DNA of 64,000 bases from DAOUJW01 sp034421015. GTDB lineage: Bacteria > Chloroflexota > Dehalococcoidia > Lucifugimonadales > UBA2985. Position 1 is the first letter of the stretch. The number at the start of each line of letters is the position of its first letter. The stretch is taken from positions 1-64,000 of the forward strand of contig DAOUKT010000016.1 of assembly GCA_034421015.1 (NCBI GenBank), in the 5' to 3' direction. The position numbers were made by a program, and so were the translations under genes. The notes under the pieces are model-generated. The model did not search any database. It was not told the DNA's origin and was given only the letters and a program-made list of their open reading frames with translations. Below, piece by piece: positions 25,599 through 32,105 of the stretch.

Positions 25599-25988
25599 CT
25601 TCCGTCGCTGATGCTCGCGGGCAAGCGCCGCTAGGAATCGCTCTACCTGGGCCAGCGCGTACTCTAAGTCCTCCCGCGTCTGAATGTCCTCATAAAAGTT
25701 CCGGTGCAGGCCATCGGCGGTGGAGAATCCGCCCCAGAGTATATCTTCGTCGGGGGATCCCTGCGCCAACTGACGCGCAACGCGGCGGGCGTCCGCGTGT
25801 TGGGTGTATTTCATACCCAGATCGTCGGCTACCTCCTTGAGGGCATGGGCAACTGCGCCCCAAGCCTTCTCCGAAGCCTGCAATCGGTCGCTCTTTCTGA
25901 GTTCCTCCTGGGCATGTTCCATTAGACGCTGGCTATGAACGCGATGGCTGGTGATGGGTTCCGGCTGCGGGTCTCTCGCTTCGGCCAC
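25590..25988 (-). CDS. PaREP1/HEPN-like small protein
   Basis: This 132-residue all-helical protein has the SQRLMEHAQEELRKSDRLQA, SEKAWGAVAHALKEVADDLG pattern I associate with the PaREP1/HEPN group, often linked to nucleotidyltransferases or toxin-antitoxin systems, but no partner is adjacent. The Rx4-6H RNase motif of active HEPN toxins is not clear. GTG start with GAGAGGA upstream. Its stop codon and last residues lie in the duplicated 63-bp repeat, so the gene seems to have been inserted between the flanking genes. Confidence 0.6.
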   Translation of the reverse strand: MAEARDPQPEPITSHRVHSQRLMEHAQEELRKSDRLQASEKAWGAVAHALKEVADDLGMKYTQHADARRVARQLAQGSPDEDILWGGFSTADGLHRNFYEDIQTREDLEYALAQVERFLAALAREHQRRKAS

Positions 25989-26033
25989 GCGGTTCCTCTC
26001 AGGTTCCAAGTATAGCACACCCAACCCTATGGC

Positions 26034-26096
26034 TGATGTCACGACACGGCAGCTGGGACGCCGTGTACCAGTCGTTGGGCGTATAGCTCAGGACGC
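26034..26096. repeat. 63-bp direct repeat, copy 2
   Basis: The second copy of the sequence at 25536-25598, with one mismatch. It covers the last codons of moaE on the minus strand and a non-functional duplicate of the BioD-DRTGG 3' end on the plus strand. Confidence 0.92.
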
Positions 26097-26522
26097 AGGA
26101 GCCGCCGCGCTCTCCCCTTCGCTGCCCACCCAGACCTCGCCGCCCTCAAAGACTTCCTTTTTCCAGATGGGCACAATCTGCTTGATCCTGTCCACAATGT
26201 ACGAGCCGGCCTCAAACGCCTCCCGCCTGTGGGGAGAGGCCAGAGCCACAACCAGGCTTATCTCTCCTATGTCCACCCGGCCCACCCGGTGAGCCACGGC
26301 AAAGTCGTCGATGCCCCACTTCTCCCGCAGCTCGTCGGCTATCTGCTGGAGGGTGTTCTCCGCCATGGGCTGGTAGGCCTCGTACTCCAGGTACTCGACG
26401 TCCCGGCCCTCGGAGAAGTCCCGGGTGGTCCCCAGGAACGTTATGACGGCGCCGTTGCTGTCCTTTCTGACCTGGGCCGTGATCTCCTCAGGGTCCAGGG
26501 GTTCGCTGGTAATCTTGATCAT
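26088..26522 (-). CDS. moaE: Molybdopterin synthase catalytic subunit MoaE
   Basis: MoaE inserts dithiolene sulfur into cPMP with thiocarboxylated MoaD. At 144 residues it keeps VITFLGTTRDF, AVAHRVGRVDIGE, SPHRREAFEA and the catalytic KQIVPIWKKEVF segment with its lysines. It follows moaD by 2 nt, in the usual pair. Its terminal PAS-stop is encoded within the 63-bp repeat. Confidence 0.95.
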   Translation of the reverse strand: MIKITSEPLDPEEITAQVRKDSNGAVITFLGTTRDFSEGRDVEYLEYEAYQPMAENTLQQIADELREKWGIDDFAVAHRVGRVDIGEISLVVALASPHRREAFEAGSYIVDRIKQIVPIWKKEVFEGGEVWVGSEGESAAAPAS

Positions 26523-26524
26523 GG

Positions 26525-26767
26525 TTACCCTCCACTTACGGGCGGTATGAAGGCCACCTCATCCCCTTCGTGCAGGGGATCGGCGGGGCCAACGTACTCC
26601 GAGTTTACAGCTATGAGCACGGAATCGGTAGTGGGCAGCGAGGGATAGAGGCCGCGAAGGTACTCCAGCAGCTCAATGCCCGACGCCCCCTCCGGTATGT
26701 CGACCTCCGTCTGGGCGACGCCTGCCCTCTCCCGGTACAGGGCGAAGAATCTGACATTTACTCTCAC
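26525..26767 (-). CDS. moaD: Molybdopterin synthase sulfur carrier MoaD
   Basis: An 80-residue ubiquitin-like sulfur carrier ending in the required di-glycine (FIPPVSGG). VRFFALYRERAG at the start is the typical MoaD opening. The GTG at 26767 has GGAGGG about 6 nt upstream. A much longer in-frame extension to 27664 runs antisense through the endonuclease V gene and is not real. Confidence 0.92.
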   Translation of the reverse strand: MRVNVRFFALYRERAGVAQTEVDIPEGASGIELLEYLRGLYPSLPTTDSVLIAVNSEYVGPADPLHEGDEVAFIPPVSGG

Positions 26768-26890
26768 TACATACCCTCCATGCTCACTGCGTCCAGTATA
26801 ATACGCCCCTGCACGCGCGGGGAAGCGCGGAGTCTCTCCAGCGCCTCCTCCTGTTCGCGAGTGGTGTCCCACTCTGCTATAATCCCCTCC

Positions 26891-27565
26891 GTGAAGAGCC
26901 TTGACCTGCACCCCTGGGACGTGAACCCCGGGAAGGCCGTGGAGATCCAGAGAGACCTGGCCTCCAGGGTAAGCGCAGAAGACGGCTTCGGGACGCCGCC
27001 CCGATACGTGGCAGGGGTGGACATATCCCCAACCGACGCCGACGGCATAGCGACCGCGGCCGCCGTGCTCCTTGAGTTGCCTGACCTGCGCAAGGTCGAG
27101 GTCAAGCTGCACCGGGGAAAGCCCGGCTTCCCCTACGTGCCGGGCCTGCTCTCCTTCCGGGAGGCGCCGCTGGCCCTTGGCGCTCTGGAGCAGCTGGAGA
27201 CGGACCCTGACATCATCCTGGTCGACGGCCAGGGCCTTGCGCATCCTCGCCGGTTTGGCATAGCCTGCCACCTGGGGCTGCTGACGGACACGCCCGCCGT
27301 CGGGTGCGCCAAGTCGATTCTCAGGGGTCGGCCGGAGGGTGAACTGGACCCGGACAGAGGAGCGTTTGTGGACCTGGTGGACAGGGGCGAGGTGGTCGGC
27401 GCGGCCGTACGCACAAGGAAGTCGGTCAGGCCGGTCTACGTCTCTGTTGGCCACAAGGTCAGCCTTGGGAGCGCCATAGAGTGGACGCTGGCCTGCTGCA
27501 GGGGTTATCGTATACCGGAGCCCACCCGCCTGGCCCACCTGGCCGCGGCGGGCCGCTTCAGATGA
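26891..27565 (+). CDS. nfi: Endonuclease V
   Basis: The 224-residue enzyme nicks DNA 3' to deoxyinosine. Conserved blocks are VAGVDISPTDADGIATAA (metal-binding Asp), FPYVPGLLSFREAP (wedge), ILVDGQGLAHPRRFGIACHL and GCAKSIL. The GTG start at 26891 has no Shine-Dalgarno, but TATAAT at 26878-26883 lies only seven bases before it, so the message may be leaderless. It is divergent from moaDE. Confidence 0.93.
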   Translation: MKSLDLHPWDVNPGKAVEIQRDLASRVSAEDGFGTPPRYVAGVDISPTDADGIATAAAVLLELPDLRKVEVKLHRGKPGFPYVPGLLSFREAPLALGALEQLETDPDIILVDGQGLAHPRRFGIACHLGLLTDTPAVGCAKSILRGRPEGELDPDRGAFVDLVDRGEVVGAAVRTRKSVRPVYVSVGHKVSLGSAIEWTLACCRGYRIPEPTRLAHLAAAGRFR

Positions 27566-27583
27566 CAGGAAAGGTGTAACGCA

Positions 27584-28688
27584 ATGCAGGAACTCAGGGG
27601 ACGCGCAGAAGAGCTCAGGGAGAGGATAGCCCAGCTTCTGGAGCGTCTTTGACGTAGCGGACAAGGAGACGGAAATAGGGCGACTGGAAGCCCAGGCCGC
27701 TCAGCCTGAGTTCTGGGACGACCCCCAAGCCGCTCAGCCGCTGATGATACGACTGGCGGAGCTTAAGGACGTTGTCGACGCGTGGCGAGACCTGGAGAGC
27801 CGCTCGTCGTCGACGTGCGATCTCATCGCCCTTGCCCTGGAGGAGGGCGACACGAGCCTGGAGCAGACCCTCTTCTCAGACGTGGACGCCATCGCCGAGG
27901 AGCTGAAGGACAGGGAGTTCCAGCTTACCCTCTCCGGCGAGCACGACACCCGCAACGCCATCCTGGCCATCCACGCCGGCGCAGGCGGAACGGAGTCCCA
28001 GGACTGGGCGCAGATGCTCATGCGAATGTACCTGCGGTGGACGGAGCGCAGGCGGTACAAGTGCCAGATAATGGACGTGTCGCCGGGGGACGAGGCGGGA
28101 GTCAAGAGCGCAGTCATCAGCGTGGAGGGCAGGCACGCCTACGGCTACCTGAAGGCCGAAGGCGGGACGCATCGCCTGGTGCGCCTGTCGCCCTTCGACT
28201 CCGCTCACATGAGGCACACGTCCTTTGCCCTTGTGGAGGTGCTGCCGGAGGCCGAGGAGCGGGTCGACGTGACCATCAACCAGGACGACCTGCGCATCGA
28301 CGTCTTCCGGGCCGGGGGCCACGGCGGGCAGTCGGTGCAGAAGAACGCCACGGCCGTGCGCATAACCCACATGCCGTCGGGCGTTGTGGTCAGCTGCCAG
28401 AACGAGCGCTCCCAGTTTCAGAACAAGGAGTTCGCGATGAAGGTGCTGCGGGCCCGGCTGATGGAGCTTGAGATGAAGCGGCAGGCGGAGGAACAGGCAC
28501 GGCTGAAGGGCGAGCACGTCTCGGCGGAGTGGGGCAGCCAGATAAGGAGCTACGTCCTGCACCCTTACAAGATGGTGAAGGACCACCGCACCAACCACGA
28601 GACCTCGGACCCGGGCGCGGTGCTGGACGGCGAGCTTGACGACTTCATACAGGCGTACCTGCTGGGCACGGTGGGGAGGGAGGGGTAG
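27584..28688 (+). CDS. prfB: Peptide chain release factor 2 with programmed +1 frameshift
   Basis: RF2 ends translation at UGA and UAA. The first 22 codons from the ATG at 27584 stop at an in-frame TGA (27650-27652). A +1 slip at CTT-TGA-C joins the frame from 27651 that runs to 28688, giving 367 residues, the normal RF2 length. The stop-recognition motif SPF (RLSPFDSAH) and the catalytic GGQ (AGGHGGQSVQKN) are present. The frameshift lets RF2 level regulate its own synthesis. AGGAAAGG precedes the ATG. It starts 18 nt after endonuclease V. Confidence 0.95.
27638..27653 (+). promoter_or_regulatory. prfB programmed frameshift site
   Basis: CTGGAG-CGT-CTT-TGA-C: an internal SD-like GGAG three bases before CTT, with the stop TGA followed by C. 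This has the same layout and spacing as the E. coli site (AGGGGG-TAT-CTT-TGA-C), though with a weaker SD. Confidence 0.92.
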
Positions 28689-28869
28689 GTTGTTACTCCG
28701 CTCACTCCCTTCGACGAGTTCAGGGTGAGCGGAGGCCAAGCGCCGCTGTCTTACGGCTCATAGCCTGCCCCATACCTGGCAAAGTGGTGAACAACGGACT
28801 GCAAAGTCTGTTTTGTTTGTTCCGGAAGAAGGTTTACCAGACGATAAGTAGTTATGAGAGGAGGGACTT
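28689..28869. repeat. Fragments of the dispersed palindromic repeat
   Basis: CCGCTCACTCCCTTCGACGA with TTCAGGGTGAGCGG (about 28697-28730), and GGCTCATAGCCTGCCCCATAC (about 28756-28776), are pieces of the core of the MITE-like family. They lie at the left edge of a low-GC segment. GGAGGGAC ahead of 28870 is a ribosome-binding site. Confidence 0.55.
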
Positions 28870-29154
28870 ATGACATCAGAGCATGATGAGGTTGTCCAAA
28901 CGGTGAGAATACAGGTAGGTATCCCCAATCCTGGCGAGAAGAACATTCCAGATGTGATAGTTGAATTTGTTGATGAGGACAAAGCTACTTACGAGATGGA
29001 AGCGGTAGCAAGATTCATACGACTAGGAGTAGCAAATGGATGGGCTGCCGCATTCGACTATGTGCATACAAGTACTGCTCTCTGGCGAGCCGAGGCAGTC
29101 GCCCATGCTGAGCATATCCCCGGTGCTTCTTTGGAAATGCACGAGCCGAGATAG
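28870..29154 (+). CDS. Hypothetical protein in low-GC island
   Basis: An acidic 94-residue protein without recognised domain (VRIQVGIPNPGEKN, VIVEFVDEDKATYEM, ARFIRLGVANGW). Codon use is richer in A/T than in the flanking genes. GGAGGGAC precedes the ATG. First of six small same-strand genes from 28870 to 30509, a probable acquired island. Confidence 0.6.
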   Translation: MTSEHDEVVQTVRIQVGIPNPGEKNIPDVIVEFVDEDKATYEMEAVARFIRLGVANGWAAAFDYVHTSTALWRAEAVAHAEHIPGASLEMHEPR

Positions 29155-29171
29155 AGCAGGGAGTAGAAACA

Positions 29172-29483
29172 ATGCAGAAGCGGATACGAGTCGATAAAGG
29201 GCGAGTTACACTTCCAGATGGAATTTTCGTAGAGGGAGAGGGATTGGAGATAGAGGAAAGGACTCGTGTTGAAGGCGGACATCGGGGGTGGTTTGTCTTT
29301 GGTTTTCCTCTACGGGAATTGATGCCACATATAGATATCTTATCACGGCTTACAATGACCCTGTATCACGCCAATGGTGATGTAATGCTACACTTAATCA
29401 ACGTCAGCCTGTACATACAATTGTCTGCGAAGAGTGACGATTGCTTAGTGGGAGAAGAGGAACCTGTTCAGGCAGGAGTATAG
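29172..29483 (+). CDS. Hypothetical protein in low-GC island
   Basis: This 103-residue protein has no signal or membrane helix. A beta-rich start (KRIRVDKGRVTLPDGIFVEG) is followed by a more hydrophobic middle. No family is recognised. It starts 17 nt after the preceding gene with GCAGGGAG upstream. Confidence 0.55.
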   Translation: MQKRIRVDKGRVTLPDGIFVEGEGLEIEERTRVEGGHRGWFVFGFPLRELMPHIDILSRLTMTLYHANGDVMLHLINVSLYIQLSAKSDDCLVGEEEPVQAGV

Positions 29484-29502
29484 CAAAAGAGAGGAAGAGA
29501 AG

Positions 29503-29643
29503 ATGAAGTGTCCACATTGCAGTCAAGTAATCGATACCTTCTGGAACGAAAAGAAGACTGTAGGAGGTGTACGAGTATTGATAATCGCCTGTCCCAAGTG
29601 CAGGACGATTATTTCCGTACAGAGTGCAGGGCTATTCTCGTAG
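29503..29643 (+). CDS. Tiny zinc-ribbon protein
   Basis: The 46-residue protein MKCPHCSQVID followed by IIACPKCRTIISVQ has two CPxC knuckles, a complete small zinc ribbon. AGGAAGAGAAG lies just upstream of the ATG. It fits well between its neighbours, so expression is likely; function unknown. Confidence 0.6.
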   Translation: MKCPHCSQVIDTFWNEKKTVGGVRVLIIACPKCRTIISVQSAGLFS

Positions 29644-29658
29644 GTAGGGAGTCTCGTT

Positions 29659-30015
29659 ATGACTTGGGTACTGGCCGCCATAGTGATGATTCCCGTCGTG
29701 ATTCTGATTCAGTTGGCGATGAGAGGTAATGCGGTAGCCATACTAATTCTCGTTCTCGGATGTCTGAACTCCTTTGCGGGTGCTGTAGCATTCCTGTTCA
29801 TTGTCGAAACTGACAGTTGCGTGTATCACGTCATAGACCCCTGTGAAATGGGGATTGACGAGGTAACTTGGGCTGGATTCAGCTTCTTGTCTGGAATCCT
29901 GTTTTGGCCTGCCTCAATATTCGCTCTGGTAGGTTCGGCCGCAAGGAAGGCTGAGAGCGAGTCAAAGTTGTTGCAACAAGTCAAAGACATAGTAGACAAG
30001 GCTGAGAATGAGTAG
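29659..30015 (+). CDS. Small membrane protein in low-GC island
   Basis: A 118-residue protein with about three transmembrane helices (about 3-20, 25-47, 69-92) and a charged helical C-terminal tail (ARKAESESKLLQQVKDIVDK). No recognised family. GTAGGGAG precedes the ATG; it begins 15 nt after the zinc-ribbon gene. Confidence 0.6.
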   Translation: MTWVLAAIVMIPVVILIQLAMRGNAVAILILVLGCLNSFAGAVAFLFIVETDSCVYHVIDPCEMGIDEVTWAGFSFLSGILFWPASIFALVGSAARKAESESKLLQQVKDIVDKAENE

Positions 30016-30043
30016 GACGCAGAGAAGGGAGGAAGGGAGAAAG

Positions 30044-30243
30044 ATGTACGAGTACCGTGTTGAGAAGGTAAAAGGGACAAGTTGGACAAGGTTGAAGAGA
30101 TATTGAGTCAGTATTCCAAGGAACGCTATCGCCTCGTTCAGTTTGTCGTATACTCCGTTAGCAACACCTTTGTTGGTGGTGACTGTGGGATTCTCATATT
30201 TGAGCGGCCGTTGGCAGAGGAAACTCCGACGACTGGAGTATAA
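30044..30243 (+). pseudogene. Frameshifted DUF4177-like gene
   Basis: The frame from the ATG at 30044 reads MYEYRVEKVKGTSW and stops after 20 codons. In the -1 frame it continues DKLDKVEEILSQYSKERYRL, then VQFVV and LIFERPL, to the stop at 30241. Joined at the AAAAGGG run near 30070, the product is a normal DUF4177-like protein of about 65 residues. It is a single-base indel, a sequencing error or, less likely, recoding. Confidence 0.55.
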
Positions 30244-30509
30244 TGAACGCAGAGAAGGAGATTGACATGAAGCGGCCGCAAGAAGTAGGCAAGCAGATGA
30301 AGCGATTGGCTAGAGAAGTCTATGATGTGGTTGCGTCGAATTCAGCAGGGGAAATTACCAGACGTAACAACTGGGATTTCTTTGTCAAGAATCTGCCAGA
30401 GGACTACCCATTGCTAGAGCTGGCCGGTTCGTGTGTTGATGCTATGACTGACGATCAGAGGTGTCAACTCAGAGTGCGAATGGACGATATAGAGCGACTG
30501 GTAAAATAG
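30243..30509 (+). CDS. Hypothetical protein in low-GC island
   Basis: An 88-residue helical, charged protein (KRPQEVGKQMKRLAREVYDV, NNWDFFVKNLPEDYP). It overlaps the stop of the preceding frameshifted gene (TAATGA), so coupled translation is likely. Its 3' end overlaps the end of the convergent acetyltransferase gene, which seems to have been truncated by the arrival of this island. Confidence 0.55.
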   Translation: MNAEKEIDMKRPQEVGKQMKRLAREVYDVVASNSAGEITRRNNWDFFVKNLPEDYPLLELAGSCVDAMTDDQRCQLRVRMDDIERLVK

Positions 30510-30972
30510 TAAGTAATCCCCTTTGATAACCCACCTTTTCCAGCACCCGAACCGAGGCGGCGTTACCATTTCTGACCCGCGCGTCGATGCGTATGAGTCC
30601 TAGCGTCTCGAAACCGTAGGCCGTCAGAGCTTTCGCAGCGGCGGTCGCTATGCCTCTGCCCCAGAATGGCTTGCCCAGCCAGTAGCCGATTTCCGCAGAG
30701 TGGCTCAAGTCCCCCTTCCGCGTAATGAGACCCGCGCCCCCAATAGGGCCTGCGGCATCGCAGATGGCGAAATGCTCCGCAGGTTCACTGCTAGACTGGA
30801 GAGCCACCCAAGCCTCGGCGTCAGCCCGTGTGTATGGACGAGGGAAGCCGTCACTCAGGTTAAACCAGATGTCATAGTCATCCGCTAGCGCGACCATGCG
30901 GTTCTGGTCCCCGTCGCGCCAAGCGGCGCTCCAATCCTGCAATATGAAACCGTTACCGAACTCGATTCTCAC
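30469..30972 (-). CDS. RimJ/RimL-type acetyltransferase, C-terminally truncated
   Basis: The GNAT motifs AEIGYWLGKPFWGRGIATAA and RIDARVRNGNAASVRVLEKV are intact, then GYQRG is followed by unrelated LLTILPVALYRPFAL and a stop. Family members usually have another 20-30 residues, including the last strand. The break lies near 30520, exactly where the low-GC island ends. The GTG at 30972 gives the usual start; an extension to 31065 is low-complexity. Confidence 0.65.
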   Translation of the reverse strand: MRIEFGNGFILQDWSAAWRDGDQNRMVALADDYDIWFNLSDGFPRPYTRADAEAWVALQSSSEPAEHFAICDAAGPIGGAGLITRKGDLSHSAEIGYWLGKPFWGRGIATAAAKALTAYGFETLGLIRIDARVRNGNAASVRVLEKVGYQRGLLTILPVALYRPFAL

Positions 30973-30997
30973 ACCGATATCCAGATACAGAGAATCC

Positions 30998-31723
30998 CTA
31001 GATCGATGTGGACGGCGCCGCGTCCTCGGAGTCGGGCTTGGCCTCAGCTTTGCCGATGGCCTCAAGCACCTTGTCGATGAAGGTCTCCTCCGGCACTGCG
31101 CCGATGAACTGGGTGGTCTCGTTGATGACCGTCTTGGGCACGCCCATCACCCGGTACTTCTGGGCAATCTGCGGGAACTCCTGCACCTCCACCACGTCCG
31201 CCTTGATATGGTCGTTCTCCATTGCCATCATCTGGGCCACACGGGCCACGGTGGGGCAGTGGGGTCAGGTGGGTGTCACGAACACCTGGATGTGAACGTC
31301 CTCGTCGACAAGCTGCAGCTTCTTGCGGGTCTCCGCGCTCAGGGACGTCCTGGGCTTGGACAGCTCGATGGCGCTTTCGATGATGGTGACGAACTCGTAG
31401 CCCGATGGCACGCCGTAGTATTTGACGCCGCTGGTCTCCTCGCCTCTGGACATCACTATCGCCGGAATGCGCTCCAGGCCGGTCTCCCTGGCCTCCTGGC
31501 TGCGGCTGTAGAAGTCCACCATCTCCAGCTCCAGCATGGGCGATAGCGAGGTCAGCTCCTCTAGGATCTGCTGGGTCTGCGGGCAGGTTGGGCACTCCCG
31601 GCCGGGCACGAACAGCTGTCCCGCCAGTTGGGAGGTGAAGAGCTTCAGGGTGATTTTACGCTTGATCTCCTTCCGAAAACGCTCCTCCAACGTCTGGCGG
31701 TCCTGGGTTGAGATGATGGGCAT
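30998..31723 (-). CDS. Thioredoxin-fold disulfide oxidoreductase with in-frame UGA (candidate selenoprotein)
   Basis: Read through one UGA (31265-31267), this is a 241-residue protein with two thioredoxin-like domains, as in PDO/glutaredoxin-like oxidoreductases. Domain 1 has an intact C44-PT-C47 site (PGRECPTCPQ). Domain 2 has FVTPT-U153-PH-C156-P, where UGA replaces the first cysteine of the CPxC redox motif. Downstream, VARVAQMMAMENDHI and YRVMGVPKTVINET (with the cis-Pro loop) stay in frame. Selenocysteine is the simplest reading; a nonsense mutation or sequencing error is possible. The ATG at 31723 has AAAGGAG upstream. No sel genes are in the window. Confidence 0.7.
31232..31259 (-). 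other. Hairpin just downstream of the in-frame UGA (possible bSECIS)
   Basis: On the mRNA, CUG-CCCCAC and GUGUGG-CC-CAG can pair as an imperfect GC-rich stem starting 6 nt after the UGA, with an eight-base loop CGUGGCCC. Location fits a bacterial SECIS. I drew it by eye; the sequence is GC-rich, so chance pairing is possible. Confidence 0.3.
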
Positions 31724-31796
31724 TGGACGACTCCTTTGTCGTGATTGGCGTGGGCCTATCTTATCATTGGATTTGAGGAGGCACAAAGGCTACCTC

Positions 31797-32026
31797 GGTA
31801 TTCGCCGGGCGTTTTGATGAAGGAAAACAACCCCGCTCACCCCCGTATCAAGTACGGGGCAGGCTCTGAGCTTGTCGAAGGAAGTGAGCGGGAGCAAACC
31901 GACGCAGTATAACCCGCTCATATTGATCGACAGGCGCACCCCCGCATCTAGTGCGGGGCAGGCTATGAGCGGGAAAGAACTGGTTTTGTGACCAGCACTG
32001 GTATACCAACACGTATAGAGAATACC
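31797..32026. mobile_element. MITE-like repeat, copy E
   Basis: Left end GGTATTCGCCGGGCG is degenerate; right end CCAACACGTATAGAGAATAC(C) is a perfect copy of the family terminus. The interior has CCCGCTCA/TGAGCGGG arms and CCCCGTATCAAGTACGGGG and CCCCGCATCTAGTGCGGGG palindromes. About 230 bp; no target duplication is seen at the ends given. With its flanks it fills the 382-nt gap between the oxidoreductase and MFS genes. Confidence 0.65.
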
Positions 32027-32105
32027 GTCGTCCTGGCTGCCCGAGTCCGTCAGGGGCGCATGGTGTATAATGCTAGACAGCATCTCAAAGACAGGTGTCC
32101 AGCGT

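Noticed and set aside
26525..27664. 379-codon frame that includes moaD
   Set aside because: The first 300 codons are antisense to endonuclease V. The true moaD begins at the GTG at 26767 with its own ribosome-binding site.
31265..31786. Oxidoreductase annotated as ending at the UGA, with a second gene from 31249
   Set aside because: Splitting would give a protein cut inside its second thioredoxin domain plus a fragment without start signals. The redox motif spans the UGA, which supports a single read-through product.
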